A program made the translations under genes and the position numbers. The notes below the pieces were generated by a model. It worked only from the letters and a program-made list of their open reading frames with translations. It did not search any database and was not told the origin of the DNA. DNA of 64,000 nucleotides from Ectobius pallidus (lineage: Eukaryota; Arthropoda; Insecta; Blattodea; Ectobiidae): assembly GCA_964059195.1 (NCBI GenBank), contig CAXKWD010000009.1:88881432-88945431 (forward strand), given 5' to 3'. Below, piece by piece: positions 11,430-23,098 of this stretch. Position 1 is the first letter of the stretch. The number at the start of each line of letters is the position of its first letter.

Positions 11430-12150
11430 TGTGAATTCACGAGGACAGCACACCGAAACACCTTCATATATGCGGGTTCAAACACAATTTACGCAAAATT
11501 GAAAACAGCGATTGGATAATAGTAATAATAATAATCTGCATATGAGAAAAAAAGGAGCTATGAAAATAATGTAGGTTTACTTATATGCGCGGTGAAGGAT
11601 TTTACATCTCTTATAATAATAAAAGCAATATTAAAAACACGATATTATTTTAGCAATGAGGCTTATCTAAAAAAATGCAACAACAGTTCACAGCTGAGCT
11701 GATGAAAAGTCGCACCAAGCGCGACTGTCAACAGAGGCGCGACAATCGATAGGCATATATTATAATAAATCGCTTGCTTCGCCATGGACTATCTCGCTTA
11801 CGGTGAACCAAATAGCATAGTTTTATTCAATTTCGTGTTTTTTAGCATTAGTTACATGCTTAGTTATGAGAACCAATGTTTAATCTATAAGTTTTATATA
11901 TGATATGAACTGTCTAATATTTCGTTAAGAATGGTGTAAAAGGTAAATATCTGTCATTTATGAGTGTATATTGGAAGTTGTTAGTTTAAACAAAAAATTT
12001 TCAACGCAAGAAGCATTTTGATTTTTGGGAAATGTAGGGAGTAGTCAGTGTGGAGAAAGTGAAATTGAAGTGAATAAATGTAAAAGTCCATATGCGCATG
12101 ATAATTTAAAAATCATATTTGACAAATTTTGATAACAACTCTTCTTTTGT
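11430..12150. other. AT-rich stretch, no gene seen
   Basis: No open frame, TIR or box motif stands out. Confidence 0.4.
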
Positions 12151-12157
12151 TTTCCAG

Positions 12158-12227
12158 GTAAGTGGAATCTGCTGACTGATATTGTTTTAAGACCCAGTTC
12201 TCTATTTGGTCATCCCGCCACTTTCGA
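12158..12227 (+). CDS. Candidate 70-nt internal coding exon (unassigned)
   Basis: A strong pyrimidine tract and acceptor (TTTTGTTTTCCAG) precede 12158, and a consensus donor (GTAAGTAG) follows 12227. Only one of the three frames is open; it gives 22 full codons reading KWNLLTDIVLRPSSLFGHPA and a Thr-Phe end. The exon starts after a phase-1 intron and ends in phase 2. The GTAAGT at the exon start could alternatively be a donor, but the DNA before it does not code. I do not recognise the protein, and no partner exon was found nearby. Confidence 0.4.
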
Positions 12228-12637
12228 GTAAGTAGAAAACACGAAATTACAAGGTAAATACACACTCAACCACATTATTCTTTTTAAAACCAGACACTCA
12301 TTCAAATATTGATTTGAATATTTTTCTATTGAAAGACTGAATACAGGCACTTTAGTTAGCATAAAACAGCGAATCATTATTGTTTAAATAACATTTAAAC
12401 TTAGAACCAACAATATATGGGCACTGGGAACCTAACTTAGACATTTTATAATACAGGTATTGGCACCTTTGAATTGTATCACTTAGTTTACAGAATAGGT
12501 ACTATACAAAATATTCACCACATTCAATCACTTTCTTTCCTCTGAAGATAGCCTATATTGGTTTTGGACCACATTTACTGTTCGTTTTGACCTTGTAAAT
12601 TTGTAATGATATTTTTTCAAAGACAATATTGGTGATA

Positions 12638-13105
12638 CTTACTTACTTACTCAATGACAATAGATAATTTCTAAGCAAGCTAAAGGAATATTATTTATAT
12701 AATGGAACCCGGAGGTTCATTACCGCGCTTACCTAAGCCCACCATTCAACCCATCTACCTCCATCCAGTCATCCCTTGCAAGTCCTACTTCCCTTAAATC
12801 TATCCTAATATTGACCTTCCACCTACGTTTAGGTCTTCCAGATGGTCTTTTCCCTTCGGGTCTTCCAGTCAATACTTTTGAGATATGTCTTTCCTCCCAT
12901 GCGTGCAACATGTCCAGCCCATTTCATCCTCCGTGATATATTACCCTTACTATATCCGGTGACGAGTACAGGTTATAAAGCTCGTCGATATGCAGTTTTC
13001 TCCAGTCCCCCTTTTCATCTCTCTTCGGTGCAACACATTGTGTTCAATTCTAGATAGGAAATTTTTTCCTAAGCACCCTGTTTTCGAACACTCTCAGATT
13101 GATCA
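12638..13105 (-). pseudogene. LINE ORF2 C-terminal fragment and 3' UTR, copy 1
   Basis: The minus strand encodes RHISKVLTGRPEGKRPSGRP followed by a basic Trp-containing segment (RRWKVNIRIDL). This is the C-terminal tail typical of reverse transcriptases of non-LTR retrotransposons in insects. The frame is intact only over 12729-12911. The upstream part (12950-13100) matches copy 2 at 37.8-38.3 kb but carries frameshifts. The shared 3' region includes CTCAATGACAATAGATAA and GGAACCCGGAGGTTCATT. Confidence 0.75.
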
Positions 13106-14380
13106 TGAAGTTTAAAAGGTACGTGTTGAATTTAGATACTGGTGCAAATAGAGTCCGTTAAATAATTACATTGCAATATAATTATATTATCTGGACTGTT
13201 TTCAAGACCATAAACGTCTAAAATTAGGCGTAGCATAACATAAAAATATATTACTGCAGTGAGGAGAATATAATTGCAGCAGAATAGCAGCAGGATGTAA
13301 TGGCCTCGGAGATCTGCTGTGTTACCTCGTTGCAGATTCTGACTGCAATCTGTTGTCATTCCAGGACTCGACGTGGAGATATGCATCTGGATCCGTGCTC
13401 CACCTGCTCAAATGTAACACCCTGCATGTCTATACTCAGGTTACACTCAACTTCATTACATTATGAGGAATCAAAACCTAAATTCTCCTAATATCTGTAC
13501 ATTTGTTCATCACTTTCTTAGGTTAATTTGAATGTGTTTATTTCTAAATGATTTCTGCACGCTACTTACATATTAACAGGAATGAAGCTAATAACTCTAC
13601 AATCAGTTTGCACTCAACCTGCTTACATTGAAGAGTATTAAAGCGTAATAAGTCTATCGTCTCTGTAGAGCGCAATATAACAGCGCAGATTATAGAAGGA
13701 AATAGATAGGCTTAAAATAATCTTAAAACCTACTTTGCGTTTTCTGATTAAGTCTATTAAGTCTATTTCCACGAAAATTAACCAGCTTTTTTGTGTAACC
13801 AAAAAGGGAAATTTTATTCTTATTCTTTCCTCTGCTGATTTAGAGGGTTATTATGGCTCCTAAATAACAATAATGATTCAACGACCCTCGATAAATTGTC
13901 ACTTTCCATAATATATAGTGTTGTATTTCTGTAGGGGTGAGAAGTGGAGCTCTCAAACTAGTTCCATTAAATTCGGGGTGTCGAAAATAATATTCAACGA
14001 TACCAAACAATATTAATTTTGAAGAACTATATACGTACTTGAAAATATATTATATAATACATATATACATATAATTTCTTTATGTGCAATTTATATAATA
14101 ATAAATACTATTTATGCATATAAATACGTATATATTGGCTTTTATATAGAGTTAGAGCAGTGGAACATACGAAAGTTAAGTTTTCTGCAAAATCTCGGAA
14201 TTTACACATTAAAATTACTCTAACTTTTTAATGGTTAAAGATAAATAGAAAATTACACATTTTTCAAGAAAATTTAACGCTCTACAACTCCCTTTCTTAT
14301 GACTTTTTCGTAGGACAAAGGGCCGAAGAGCTAGAAGGTCAAATATAGCAAAAAAGTGAGGCAAAATATATATATTTTAA
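13106..14380. other. Unassigned sequence, mostly AT-rich
   Basis: A GC-richer patch at 13270-13440 is open in short frames on both strands without a recognisable domain. The rest is AT-rich and featureless. Around 14400-14530 an inverted pair of ATCTCGGAAAC-type motifs occurs. Confidence 0.35.
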
Positions 14381-14724
14381 ATTACCTAACTTTGAGCGCG
14401 GATATCTCGGAAACCATTCGAGATAGGTAACACATAAATGGAATCGTTCTTGTGGATCATTTCGTTAGGTTTAATTTTGTATAGAGTTGTCTTATCGCTA
14501 GGACCAATAGTTTCCGAGATATAAGCGAAAAACCGTAAAAGGAACCTTCCACGGGCTCACCTCCTACGAGTGGGGACGTTTACTATGTTTACCTTCTAAA
14601 TAGTCCAAACAAAGTCCAAAAGTAAAAAATTGTGTTCCTTCCATACAACCTTTTCGTTGACTGGACTAATAATAAATACTATGTCTTGTAATAAAATGTT
14701 TAAAAAAAATCATCTTAATTTATA

Positions 14725-14896
14725 CTCCTTTGACCATGGAGGCCGTGTCAGGAGTTCAGATTCTGTGTGTACACTATACCATAAGGCCATGCAACTATTT
14801 TCTATTGTTGATGTGTTTATGGCGACTGTTAAATTTCAACTAATATTAATTTTTAATGAATATAATACAAGATGAAATACTGGGGATGATTCATGG
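14725..14896 (+). repeat. Interspersed repeat, family 2, copy 1
   Basis: The stretch from TACTCCTTTGACCATGGAGG through TTCTATTGTTGATGTGTTTA to GGGGATGATTCATGG matches, in reverse orientation, 41775-41950. A shorter piece of it recurs at 44055-44105. At 41.7 kb the family lies directly behind a tRNA-like box pair, so this is probably a SINE body. Confidence 0.6.
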
Positions 14897-14898
14897 TG

Positions 14899-14999
14899 TA
14901 GTCCTACAATTTAGAAAGAAACCTGCGCGGAACAAAGCTAGATAACTGCAGCAAGTGCAGATTCGTTCCGCGCAGGTTTCTTCTTAACTTGTAGGACTA
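14899..14999. repeat. 101-bp hairpin element with 35-bp arms
   Basis: The arms 14899-14933 and 14965-14999 are complementary at about 32 of 35 positions; the core is AAACCTGCGCGGAAC paired with GTTCCGCGCAGGTTT. The loop is 31 bases. Size and symmetry fit a tiny MITE, or a foldback able to make a pre-miRNA-like RNA. No target duplication is evident. Confidence 0.65.
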
Positions 15000-15739
15000 T
15001 AAATAAATATGCAATTTGACATTTTCCTTCGACTAGAGAAACCATGAAAGAACCCAACTCAAATTGGCCGGCCGCGGGATTTGTGGAAATAGGTTAAATA
15101 ATATTTTTTTTTTTTAACGAAAATACTATATTTTGTAATATAGGCTACATCCAGTGATCTCTAACTTAGGAATTCTCGTAAATTAGCTTACATTGAAATC
15201 GAATTAATAACGTTTCTTTTAATTGTAAAGTTTTGCTGTTTAGTTAAATAGAAGTCTGAAATATTTGTGCTGTAGATAGAATAAACATATCCTGGTCTTC
15301 AATATGTTACTCTGGAGACTATGGAAACTCCTGACGAAAAGTTAAATTTACTCCGTGAAGTAAATGGCCTTCAGATCACAGTTCTGCTATTATAAGGATA
15401 TTGTAATTAACTGGTATTATCCCTCATAAGTGCTTTGAGTGAAGACAAAGCCGTTACAGAGTCTAAGCAAAGATCAATGGCTCTAGTGCCTCTAGCTCAC
15501 AATGTCATACATCAACGATTTTATCCATGTTTAACGAACCGTGTACATATGAATGCGTCTTGATAGCTGTAAAGATTTTATTATTTTGATAAGTGAAATC
15601 CTTAAAATCGATCTAATGGGGGTGGGAGCACTTGCTAAATGCGCCTTTAACGGAAATAGATCAACATAAGTAAGTAACATATTAATGCTTTATACTAAAC
15701 AGTGCAGATCGTTATCCTTGTGTAACAAACGGCACTTTT

Positions 15740-15999
15740 CTATTCTATTCTATTCTATTCTATTCTATTCTATTCTATTTTATGCCCCTTAAGGCGGGGA
15801 GGCGGGGTGGGAACGCCCCTAAGCACTGCAGCCGTTACCGACTTATTGTGCCTACCTCCGGGATGGGATGAGTTGCGTGCCCACAGGCCGCCCCGGTCCC
15901 GCAAAGCCCCCCGTTGGCCCCCACGGAACTCCCCTACATCCAACAAGCCTAGTACCATGCCACGTGTGCACCACCCCCTGCGGTACCTCCAACCGAATG
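15740..15999 (-). mobile_element. Retroposon (LINE 3' end or SINE) with pentanucleotide tail and 12-bp target duplication
   Basis: AACGGCACTTTT occurs at both 15728-15739 and 16000-16011. Read on the minus strand, a GC-rich ~220-bp body ends in about eight GAATA units (15740-15778), which act as the 3' tail. The body is GC-rich and open over 15770-15958, ending in a basic RLKGHK segment, as expected for the end of a LINE ORF, but I cannot name the clade. The duplication and tail show insertion by target-primed reverse transcription. Confidence 0.75.
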
Positions 16000-16015
16000 A
16001 ACGGCACTTTTAAAA

Positions 16016-16290
16016 CACACCTATTTTATTTAAACATTTCCTCAGTGATTTAAATATTATCTTCCGCCGTAAGAGTGACGGATACAGCAGTTGACAGGCA
16101 ATGGCTTCAGAGAAAATTCATGACTAATTGTAAGAAAATCAAACAGCGCCTTTGGCCATGACTGCTTAACAAACAAGTTGACAGACAAACAGACGAAATG
16201 CCGATAAACATCTTAAATGTTCTGGAACATGGTTACAAAATTTTACATTCGAGACTGCAGGTAAACTTTACATCTTCATAGCATGAACCG
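16016..16290. other. Unassigned sequence
   Basis: A GACAGACAAACAGACGAAATG motif resembles tails of the stem-loop repeat family. Otherwise nothing is recognisable. Confidence 0.3.
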
Positions 16291-16530
16291 TCTGGCTATA
16301 ATCGTTGAAAGAAGATGAACATTGTATGAAACGGAATCATTAATACAGCTATCATCTTGAAATGGACTAAAAAAATGAAAATCCTTACACATCTATTATT
16401 TTTAATAACTTCAATAAACATTCATACCAAATTAGAATAAAATTTAACCACGTGTTTGGTCATAACTTCGTAACACAAAAATTTACGAACAGACGAAAAG
16501 CCCAACGGTCAAGTTAAAACAGGATCTCAC
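16290..16530. repeat. Interspersed repeat, family 3, copy 1
   Basis: The segment shares a collinear series of motifs with 28887-29100: ATCATCTTGAAA, TGAAAATCCTTACACAT, TAACTTCGTAACAC/TAACTGCGTAACAC, AAATTTAC and ACAGACGAAA. Divergence is moderate. There is no frame and the type is unknown. Confidence 0.5.
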
Positions 16531-18590
16531 TTCGCTCGGTCACTTATATGCTCTGAAGGAAAATTTAAACAATGTCTTTTTACTTATTGCGTGGAATTAT
16601 CTAGCCGAGTACCTCTTGTGCCGTCTTTTCCAATTTAATTAATTTTATTCACTCATGTTTCTTGTTATGAGGTAATTATTTCTGGAATTAGGTCTCGAAG
16701 CCCATTAAATTGCCACTGAAACTATAAGTTCTCATGATGCTGTTGACAATATTGTACCCAGTTCCCGGTTTTTTTAATAACATATACCAAGGGGAGTAGC
16801 TAAATAATCTCAAGCCTCTGGATTAGAAACTGTACAAATTGAAATTACCGTTTCCCTTATCTCACACGAATAGAAGCCAAACAGAAAGCGTAATTCCTGG
16901 TAGACATATACAGGACGTTTGCATCAATGGAAGATGAGTTTAGTCCACCCTAATTCCTGGCCTTTAATATCATACAAAGTGTAGGACGGAGAAGTTCAAT
17001 ATCTCGTACCATGTTATCATTATGTATTTCACATCGATGTCTTTTTGAGAGAGCCAGTTTGTTAACATATGGAAGCCCTGGCTGTGTTCCCTTGATCTTG
17101 GAACACGGAGCACTTAATTAGTGTAGAAGCTGCGCACTTCACACGGCCGTGATTTTGTAGCAGAGAGACGCAATCTCAATTAATATCCACTGGCAGCAAA
17201 ATGAATCTCTCTTTGCAACGCAGAGGCGACATTTCGCTCCTCGCTTTCGCTTCTAACGAATTCTTGTATCTTTATTTCATTACGTTCCATTATCGGTACA
17301 GGCGCACTGAACTGTAAAAACATGGGCCCAGGCGAACCGTTAATTTCAACGCCTCCTCCAACAAAGTAATTATGTAATTTTATAGAATATCGGACTTCTA
17401 CCGGGTAATATAAAATCAGAAGGTGTTGTTATCCTGTAGATTATTATAAACTGCACCTAATACAGAAGCTGCTTAGAATTTATTTTACATTCTTTTTTTG
17501 CGCCATAGGTAGGCCTACTGTAGGTAGAGAAAGTGATGTGTTCGATTCTGAAATTCTACTTCCAATTTTCCGCATTGTTACACTATTGAGGACCTCTTCT
17601 TCTACTTCTTCTTTATTTCAAAATAGGGTCATTGGCTAAGACCCGGAAGTTAATGTTCTACAAAAACATGAAATATGCCTGAAAATATGCCATAACATTT
17701 GTAAAATATGTTCTGGAACCAATGAAATATGCTCTATAGTTTACGTCATTTTAATACTTTACGTTATCTTATTTGCTGCATTACATTATAACTCACAAAA
17801 TTAATAGAAATTCTATTAATACATTAGAAAAGCTTTTAAAAAACGAGGTCTAAGCAACGTATTTTAGTAAATAGAAAACTAAGAAAGTAAAACATTGCTT
17901 TAATATTATACAGTCAGTTCCGTAAACATTAGGTTGCTTAATCATTGTACAGTGGGTTCTCAAAATATTGAAATATGCAGTAAATGTTTTAAGTAACAGA
18001 GATATGTACAGTATTTAAAATCTGTCAGAATAATGCCATTAAAAATGTTAAAGAATTAATACAATTTGAGAAGATATTTCAATACCAAGCAAATATGATA
18101 CACCATCGCAAAACAAACAAAATGTGCAACAATATGTAAAATGAAACCATCAATTTTCTGTTATTTCTTTCATGTTCTGTACACTTTTTAACACTAGCAT
18201 GTATTTATTGATTTATTGAATATCCACAATACACAAAACCCTATTTCACCCGAAGGTACATTAGGGTTGGAGATGTCACAAATGTTACTTACAATAGGTT
18301 ATCCTGATATTGGAATCTGAATGTCTATTATACACTATTTACAATACTGTACAGTTCTTACCAGGCGTAATGTCTACAATAGTCCTACAGTTTCTTATGT
18401 CTTAGAATATGGTAAGTCTTAAGTTAAAGTTAATTATGTGAATTCGTTTTTATATAAACATAACCTTAAATTATAAAATGTAGATAAGATATTGTTGGAA
18501 TAAATAGCTTAACTAAGCAAGATAAAATAAATTAACTGTGCAATACATTAAGTTAGGCAAGTAATACCCCAATGACTGAATAAAAGTGTG
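16531..18590. other. Unassigned sequence, includes a GC-richer unique block
   Basis: 16600-17400 is the least repeat-like part and moderately GC-rich around 17100-17340; no frame over ~46 codons was found. 17640-18180 is AT-rich with repeated GAAATATGC words and could be a decayed transposon interior. Confidence 0.3.
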
Positions 18591-18594
18591 AGAG

Positions 18595-18795
18595 TTAAAG
18601 CTTTGAAAATATTCTATTTACAAACGATTGAAAAAGTTTGTGTCCGTTTTTGTCAGCAAGGACGTGTCCAATGGGACTGACATACTCTAAGTCTATTCTG
18701 TTCAGACACAAAATAAGTTCAATCCTCTCCAGTTCATAACGTGGACATGTATACAATATATGTTCAACTGTTTCATCTTGCTGACCGCACTTGCA
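18595..18795 (-). pseudogene. LINE ORF2 C-terminal CCHC fragment
   Basis: The minus strand has a continuous frame of ~67 codons ending in TAA at 18595. It starts CKCGQQDETVEHILYTC, a C-x-C-x8-H-x4-C zinc-knuckle arrangement found at the C-terminus of Jockey/R1/I-type LINE reverse transcriptases. The sequence around it ends with a short Phe/Asn/Arg-rich tail. No ATG is expected in a truncated LINE. It is adjacent to, but of a different type from, the fragment at 18835-19145. Confidence 0.75.
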
Positions 18796-18834
18796 GGTAA
18801 TAGAGTGTATTATTAAAATATAATTTTAATTAAC

Positions 18835-19145
18835 TTCCAGGCCCTTTTCATTGCTACCATACCAGTTCCGAGGCTAATGGCATCTTTCCATCTTCTACTT
18901 GTTTGATCCAGGTCCCATGTCCCAATGGGCTGTTAAAAATACGGTTGTCTGACTATAATTTTCTCTACTTGGCCTTCCTATTTTTTTATCCTCCTTAATC
19001 CTCAATAATTTATATTGTTTAATCTTATCCATTTTTTCCCTTTGTTATACTTCTCTATTTTGTCTCTTATTGTTACCTTTTCAACCGATCTAAGGAATCC
19101 CATTTGTGCTTCCGATCCTTCCTCATACTTCTACCAAAGTGTTTT
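18835..19145 (-). pseudogene. LINE reverse transcriptase fragment (RTE/Jockey-like tail)
   Basis: On the minus strand the stretch near 19080-19140 reads GFLRSVEKVTIRDKI, matching the motif that follows the RT core in many insect LINEs (typically MxFLRxVxG...RxDxIRN). Downstream, 18835-18930 reads a Trp-rich tail (RRWKDAISLG). The frame is broken in places. Only a 5'-truncated, decayed copy is present. Confidence 0.5.
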
Positions 19146-19149
19146 TTAT

Positions 19150-20285
19150 GCTTTCATTTGGCCTGTTATACTTCAGTACAATTTACTCTAAATCTAGATT
19201 AATTTTGTAATTAGTGTTGTCGTATCCTAGGTTATAAAAGTTCTCACCTGCACTACGTTTTGTCTATTATTATTATTTTTTTTTTACTCTCATTATTTTC
19301 CCCACTACTGCTAATTCTTATATTTTATTGTAAGATACCTCCATTCTCCATAATACATTATTTTGATATGTTGCTTAGGTAATTTTGTCATATTATATTG
19401 AAGGTTGTCTTCTTACTAGTCAGCAGGATCTTGTCATTGGCGAATAATATAACTTCAATATCTTTGTTTCTTCCAAAACATATACCTCTTGATTACGTAA
19501 TTTTTCACTTTTCTACAATTTTATTGATGTCCAAAAACATAATCATGTCAATGTGTATGCTGTGTATGTCTGTAACAGAGTAGTTCAGAATCGAAAAAAA
19601 AAACGTAAAACGAAATTTTATATTTATGTTAAATTATTTCTGAGAATATGACACGAATCGAGCTAAAGCTTTTATTAAACATTATCTGAAGGATAGTGTA
19701 AGTCAGCCATCGTTTGCATAAACTCATGCTGTCTTGCGTTGCGAATATTATACCTTTCGCATAAGAATAAGACAACTGAATACACACTCCTTGCAATTAT
19801 GCATTTTATTCTATACGAAAGTGTGAAATTGGGAAAGCTGCATTGCACATTAGATTTGTGCACATTAGATTTGTTCTTCTTAGCCCCACCTTAATTTCTT
19901 GTCACAATGGTGTGAGCCGGGTAGAGGGTAGGCATTTAATGAAATTCTCTAACTCAGCCTATGCTATCAATCCGAAATTTACACGAGGGACAATCTGCTG
20001 TGTGGAATTGAAAATAACTCTTTCAGCTTAAGGTCTGAGGTATCTAAAATTCTTTCCCCCCTTTGATGTGAGACGATCACACAAATGTGGTTTTTGCAGG
20101 TGTCATTCAACAGACAGACATGTCGCTAACTACAGCAAAGCACCGCAGATAACCTCTTCTACTTTGCGTAGAAATGTCGTAATTAATTCTGAAAGAACCT
20201 TCATAGTATCTCACGTGCAAATACTTTATAAAGGCTTATCCATTAAATTTGTCCAGGTTACCACACAGAACGGCATAATAACACA
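19150..20285. other. AT-rich stretch, no gene seen
   Basis: Short frames near 19400-19580 and 19675-20031 lack domains and splice context. No repeat ends were identified. Confidence 0.35.
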
Positions 20286-20294
20286 TATAGTGCT

Positions 20295-20425
20295 TTCTGC
20301 TAACGTAAATTATTTAATTAGTAATGTTACTTCAATGTTGAAACTAATTAGTCGTAATGCGAATTAATTACTAGCTAATTGCAAACTAAACTAGAAGAAT
20401 AATTAATTTGCATAATTATAAGATA
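20295..20425. promoter_or_regulatory. Dense homeodomain-core cluster with POU octamer
   Basis: Within ~130 bp there are many TAATTA/AATTAG cores (for example ATTTAATTAGTAA, GAATTAATTACTAGCTAATT, AATAATTAATT). An exact octamer, ATTTGCAT, sits at ~20407. Homeodomain proteins bind TAAT cores and POU proteins bind the octamer, so a developmental enhancer is conceivable. The AT-rich background makes chance clusters likely. Confidence 0.25.
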
Positions 20426-20696
20426 AACCCTGAAATATAATTACACGTCATGTATTCATAACCGTTTAACATTAATCATATATTTATTTTACAAAACCGG
20501 TACCTTATTCTACGTTTTTGAAGTGAAACTTCTTTAGCCGCGGTAGGGGGTAAATCGACAAATGTTTCACGCTCAAAAATCGTCACGAAATTAATGAGAT
20601 GTGACGGAACGGACTGCACAGAAAACGATCAACTCAATGATTGCGAGTAATCAGCTGCTATACGATTTAAAGGACAAAATAAAATACTCAAAGGGG

Positions 20697-21245
20697 AATC
20701 AAAAATTAAAAAGTCGAAAATCCAAAATTCAAAAAATCTAAACATCCAAAATTAAAAAATCGATAATCCAAAATTAAAAAGTTCAAAAATAAAAAAATTC
20801 ATAGATACAAAATTTAAAAAATCCAAATTAAAAGATCCAAAATTCCAAAATTAAAAAATCCAAAGATCCAAAATTTAAAAAATGCAAAAATCCAAAATTT
20901 AAAAAAATCCAGAATTATAAATTCCAAATATCCAAAATAAAAAAAAATTAAAATTCGAAGTCCAAAAATCCAAAATTTTTAAAAATAAAAAAATCCAAAA
21001 TTTAAAAATCCAAAAACCCAAAATTTAGAAATCCAAAAACCCAAAATTTAAAAATCCAAAAAATAAAAAATTCAAAGATCCAAAATTTTAAAAACCTAAA
21101 ATTAAAATATTCAAAGATCAAAATTAAAAGATCCATAAATCCAAGATTAAAAAATCCAAAAACCCAATATTAAAGAGTCCAATAATCCAAAATTGAAATC
21201 CAATAATCAAAAATTGAAATCCAAAAATAAAAAATTGAAAAAGTA
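20697..21245. repeat. AT-rich tandem low-complexity array
   Basis: About 550 bp of imperfect repeats of AAATCCAAAATTAAAA-like units of roughly 10-18 bp. The composition is A-rich on this strand. It looks like a decayed minisatellite with no coding content. Confidence 0.8.
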
Positions 21246-21325
21246 AAAGAAATTAAAAAAACAAGTTTTACCTCTGTCGCGTGGCGTTCCACGTACACTT
21301 TTTTTTTATTGTCCACCACTTGGGC

Positions 21326-21660
21326 GCATGGGAGGCATTCGCTAATCTCACACAGCGGACCCGGGTTCAAATTGTGGTCGTGACAAGTTACCTAGGTGAT
21401 TTTTTCACCTGTGAGACGATTGGCAAGTAACTTTAGGCCTTTGTGGTCCCCAAATATAATTTTTCTCTCATTACCTTCATCCCATCCGCGCCTTGTTCAG
21501 AGTGAATGTATGTGTGACTGATGGGTCTCGTCCTATGTGTTCGTGTTGTCTCGGAGGTAGCCCTTGCATTGGGCTGATTACTCATCCGGGGAAGCCTCCA
21601 CGTCCTTCTCTGGCCAAATTTGTATGTATATGATCCAAAAGATAATCCCCCTTCCGACAA
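21326..21660 (+). mobile_element. tRNA-derived SINE, family 4, copy 1
   Basis: The head has GGAGGCATTCGCTAATCTCAC and a B box (CCGGGTTCAAATTG). The body shares TTTTTCACCTGTGAGACGA, CGCGCCTTGTTC (with slight change), GTGTGACTG and GTGTTGTCTCGGAGGT with 63345-63655. The copy is diverged, and its frame at 21433-21762 (-) has no meaning. Confidence 0.75.
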
Positions 21661-21779
21661 AAAAGTGTTACATCTACATTTTTTGTTTACTAGGTTCTTT
21701 TGAGAAAAAATAGTGTTAAAAATTGATTTATTTATTTGAGCATTCATATATTTCACAAGCAATTACATAAAATGTCTAC

Positions 21780-22165
21780 AGTCTACAGAATTACTTTAGT
21801 ATTTCTTTTTAAAGAATATGCACTGAACATTCTAAGACCATACGAAAAAAATTATAAAAGAATATTTTTGAACATTGGAAAATGTACTACATAGATGTAC
21901 GTAAATAAATGATCGGAAGTCCTTCAAGTGACTATTTTTTGCTATTAGCGTGAGAAATTTACATTTAAAAAAGGCATAATGAAGTTTAACATTATCAATT
22001 TTTATCAAACTGAGTCTATTTAATAATCATATGCAAATATTTTGAACTAAAAGAGTATTTTTCGTGCGACTGAAACAGTAGTTGGTAATCCTGGAGTGTT
22101 ATAATTTTATATCACTCAGTGGAATGATTTTCTCCTTTTAATTAATAGTATCTATTGTTAAATGT
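21780..22165. other. AT-rich stretch, no gene seen
   Basis: Nothing recognisable. Confidence 0.4.
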
Positions 22166-22169
22166 TACT

Positions 22170-22320
22170 TGGTAGAGAAGTAGCAGCTCCGGTCATGGAA
22201 ACCACCATTAACGGCCGTGGGCATTGGCATGCTGGCATGTTGGCCTGTGGCAGATGACGCAGTGGTCGGGTGGTAGGCCAAGTCCCTCCAGGGATGTAGC
22301 GCCACGGAGTTTAGTTTTAT
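22170..22320 (+). mobile_element. SINE, family 5, 3' fragment
   Basis: The stretch from GGTAGAGAAGTAGCAGCTCC to GATGTAGCGCCACGGAGTTTAG matches the 3' half of the SINE at 42895-43175, sharing CGGTCATGGAAACCACCA and GTCGGGTGGTAGGCC-like words. The tRNA-like head is missing, so this copy is 5'-truncated. Confidence 0.75.
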
Positions 22321-22329
22321 TGTTAAATG

Positions 22330-23096
22330 TGCTTCTTTTACCACCGATTGTCTAAAAATAGATTTGTGTAATCAGTTACGAGACAACAACATTTTCACGT
22401 AAAACATCAATAACATCCTTCAGACAACGAACTTCATATTAGTGGTTCGTTAAATAAAGTGCATGTTTAAAGAATTTACAATCAAAGTAGGCCTACATAT
22501 TATTGCCTTTTAAAAATCCTAACTGGCAGAATCACAGTTTCACGGTCAGTTTAGTGAAGCATGACCCTCGTAATGTTCACTGAACTATACAGCATTTGAA
22601 CGACCTACTTGGTAGAAGTTTACTCCTGATATACGATATGAAGCATGCTGTATAAAGTTAGTTTTGCTATTATTACGCCTGTATCGCAGTCCGAGCATCG
22701 TTATCATCTGTTTAAATAGAATAGTTGGATTTTCCGAACAGCTATATAAGGAATTTACGTGCTTTGCCAGCAAAGTCCAACCTCGGCAGTAAATTGTGAA
22801 ACTTGTCCTCTTTTACTGCCAGAAAGAGGCATTACAGCTCCCTGTTCGAGTGAAAGAGACGGATGGCAGGTTATTTTAGGCTTCCAATCTAGGAGCATTC
22901 ATTTATTTTTCAACATGACGTCAGACCTCTCATATTGGACTTATTTGAATATTGATATAAATATTCTAGAACATTTGTAATATTAATGATTAGACCAACA
23001 AATAGCGAAAAAAATGAAAAATAAAAATACTTTTATGACCTAAAATAGTAAAAAAAAGTAATTTAAAAAAACCAATAAATTATTCATTATTTCTTG
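22330..23096. other. Unassigned sequence
   Basis: Short frames at 22585-22980 on both strands show no domain. Confidence 0.3.
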
Positions 23097-23098
23097 TA

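Noticed and set aside
11019..11485. Small proteins over the SINE
   Set aside because: They cross the target duplication and SINE borders and have no domain.
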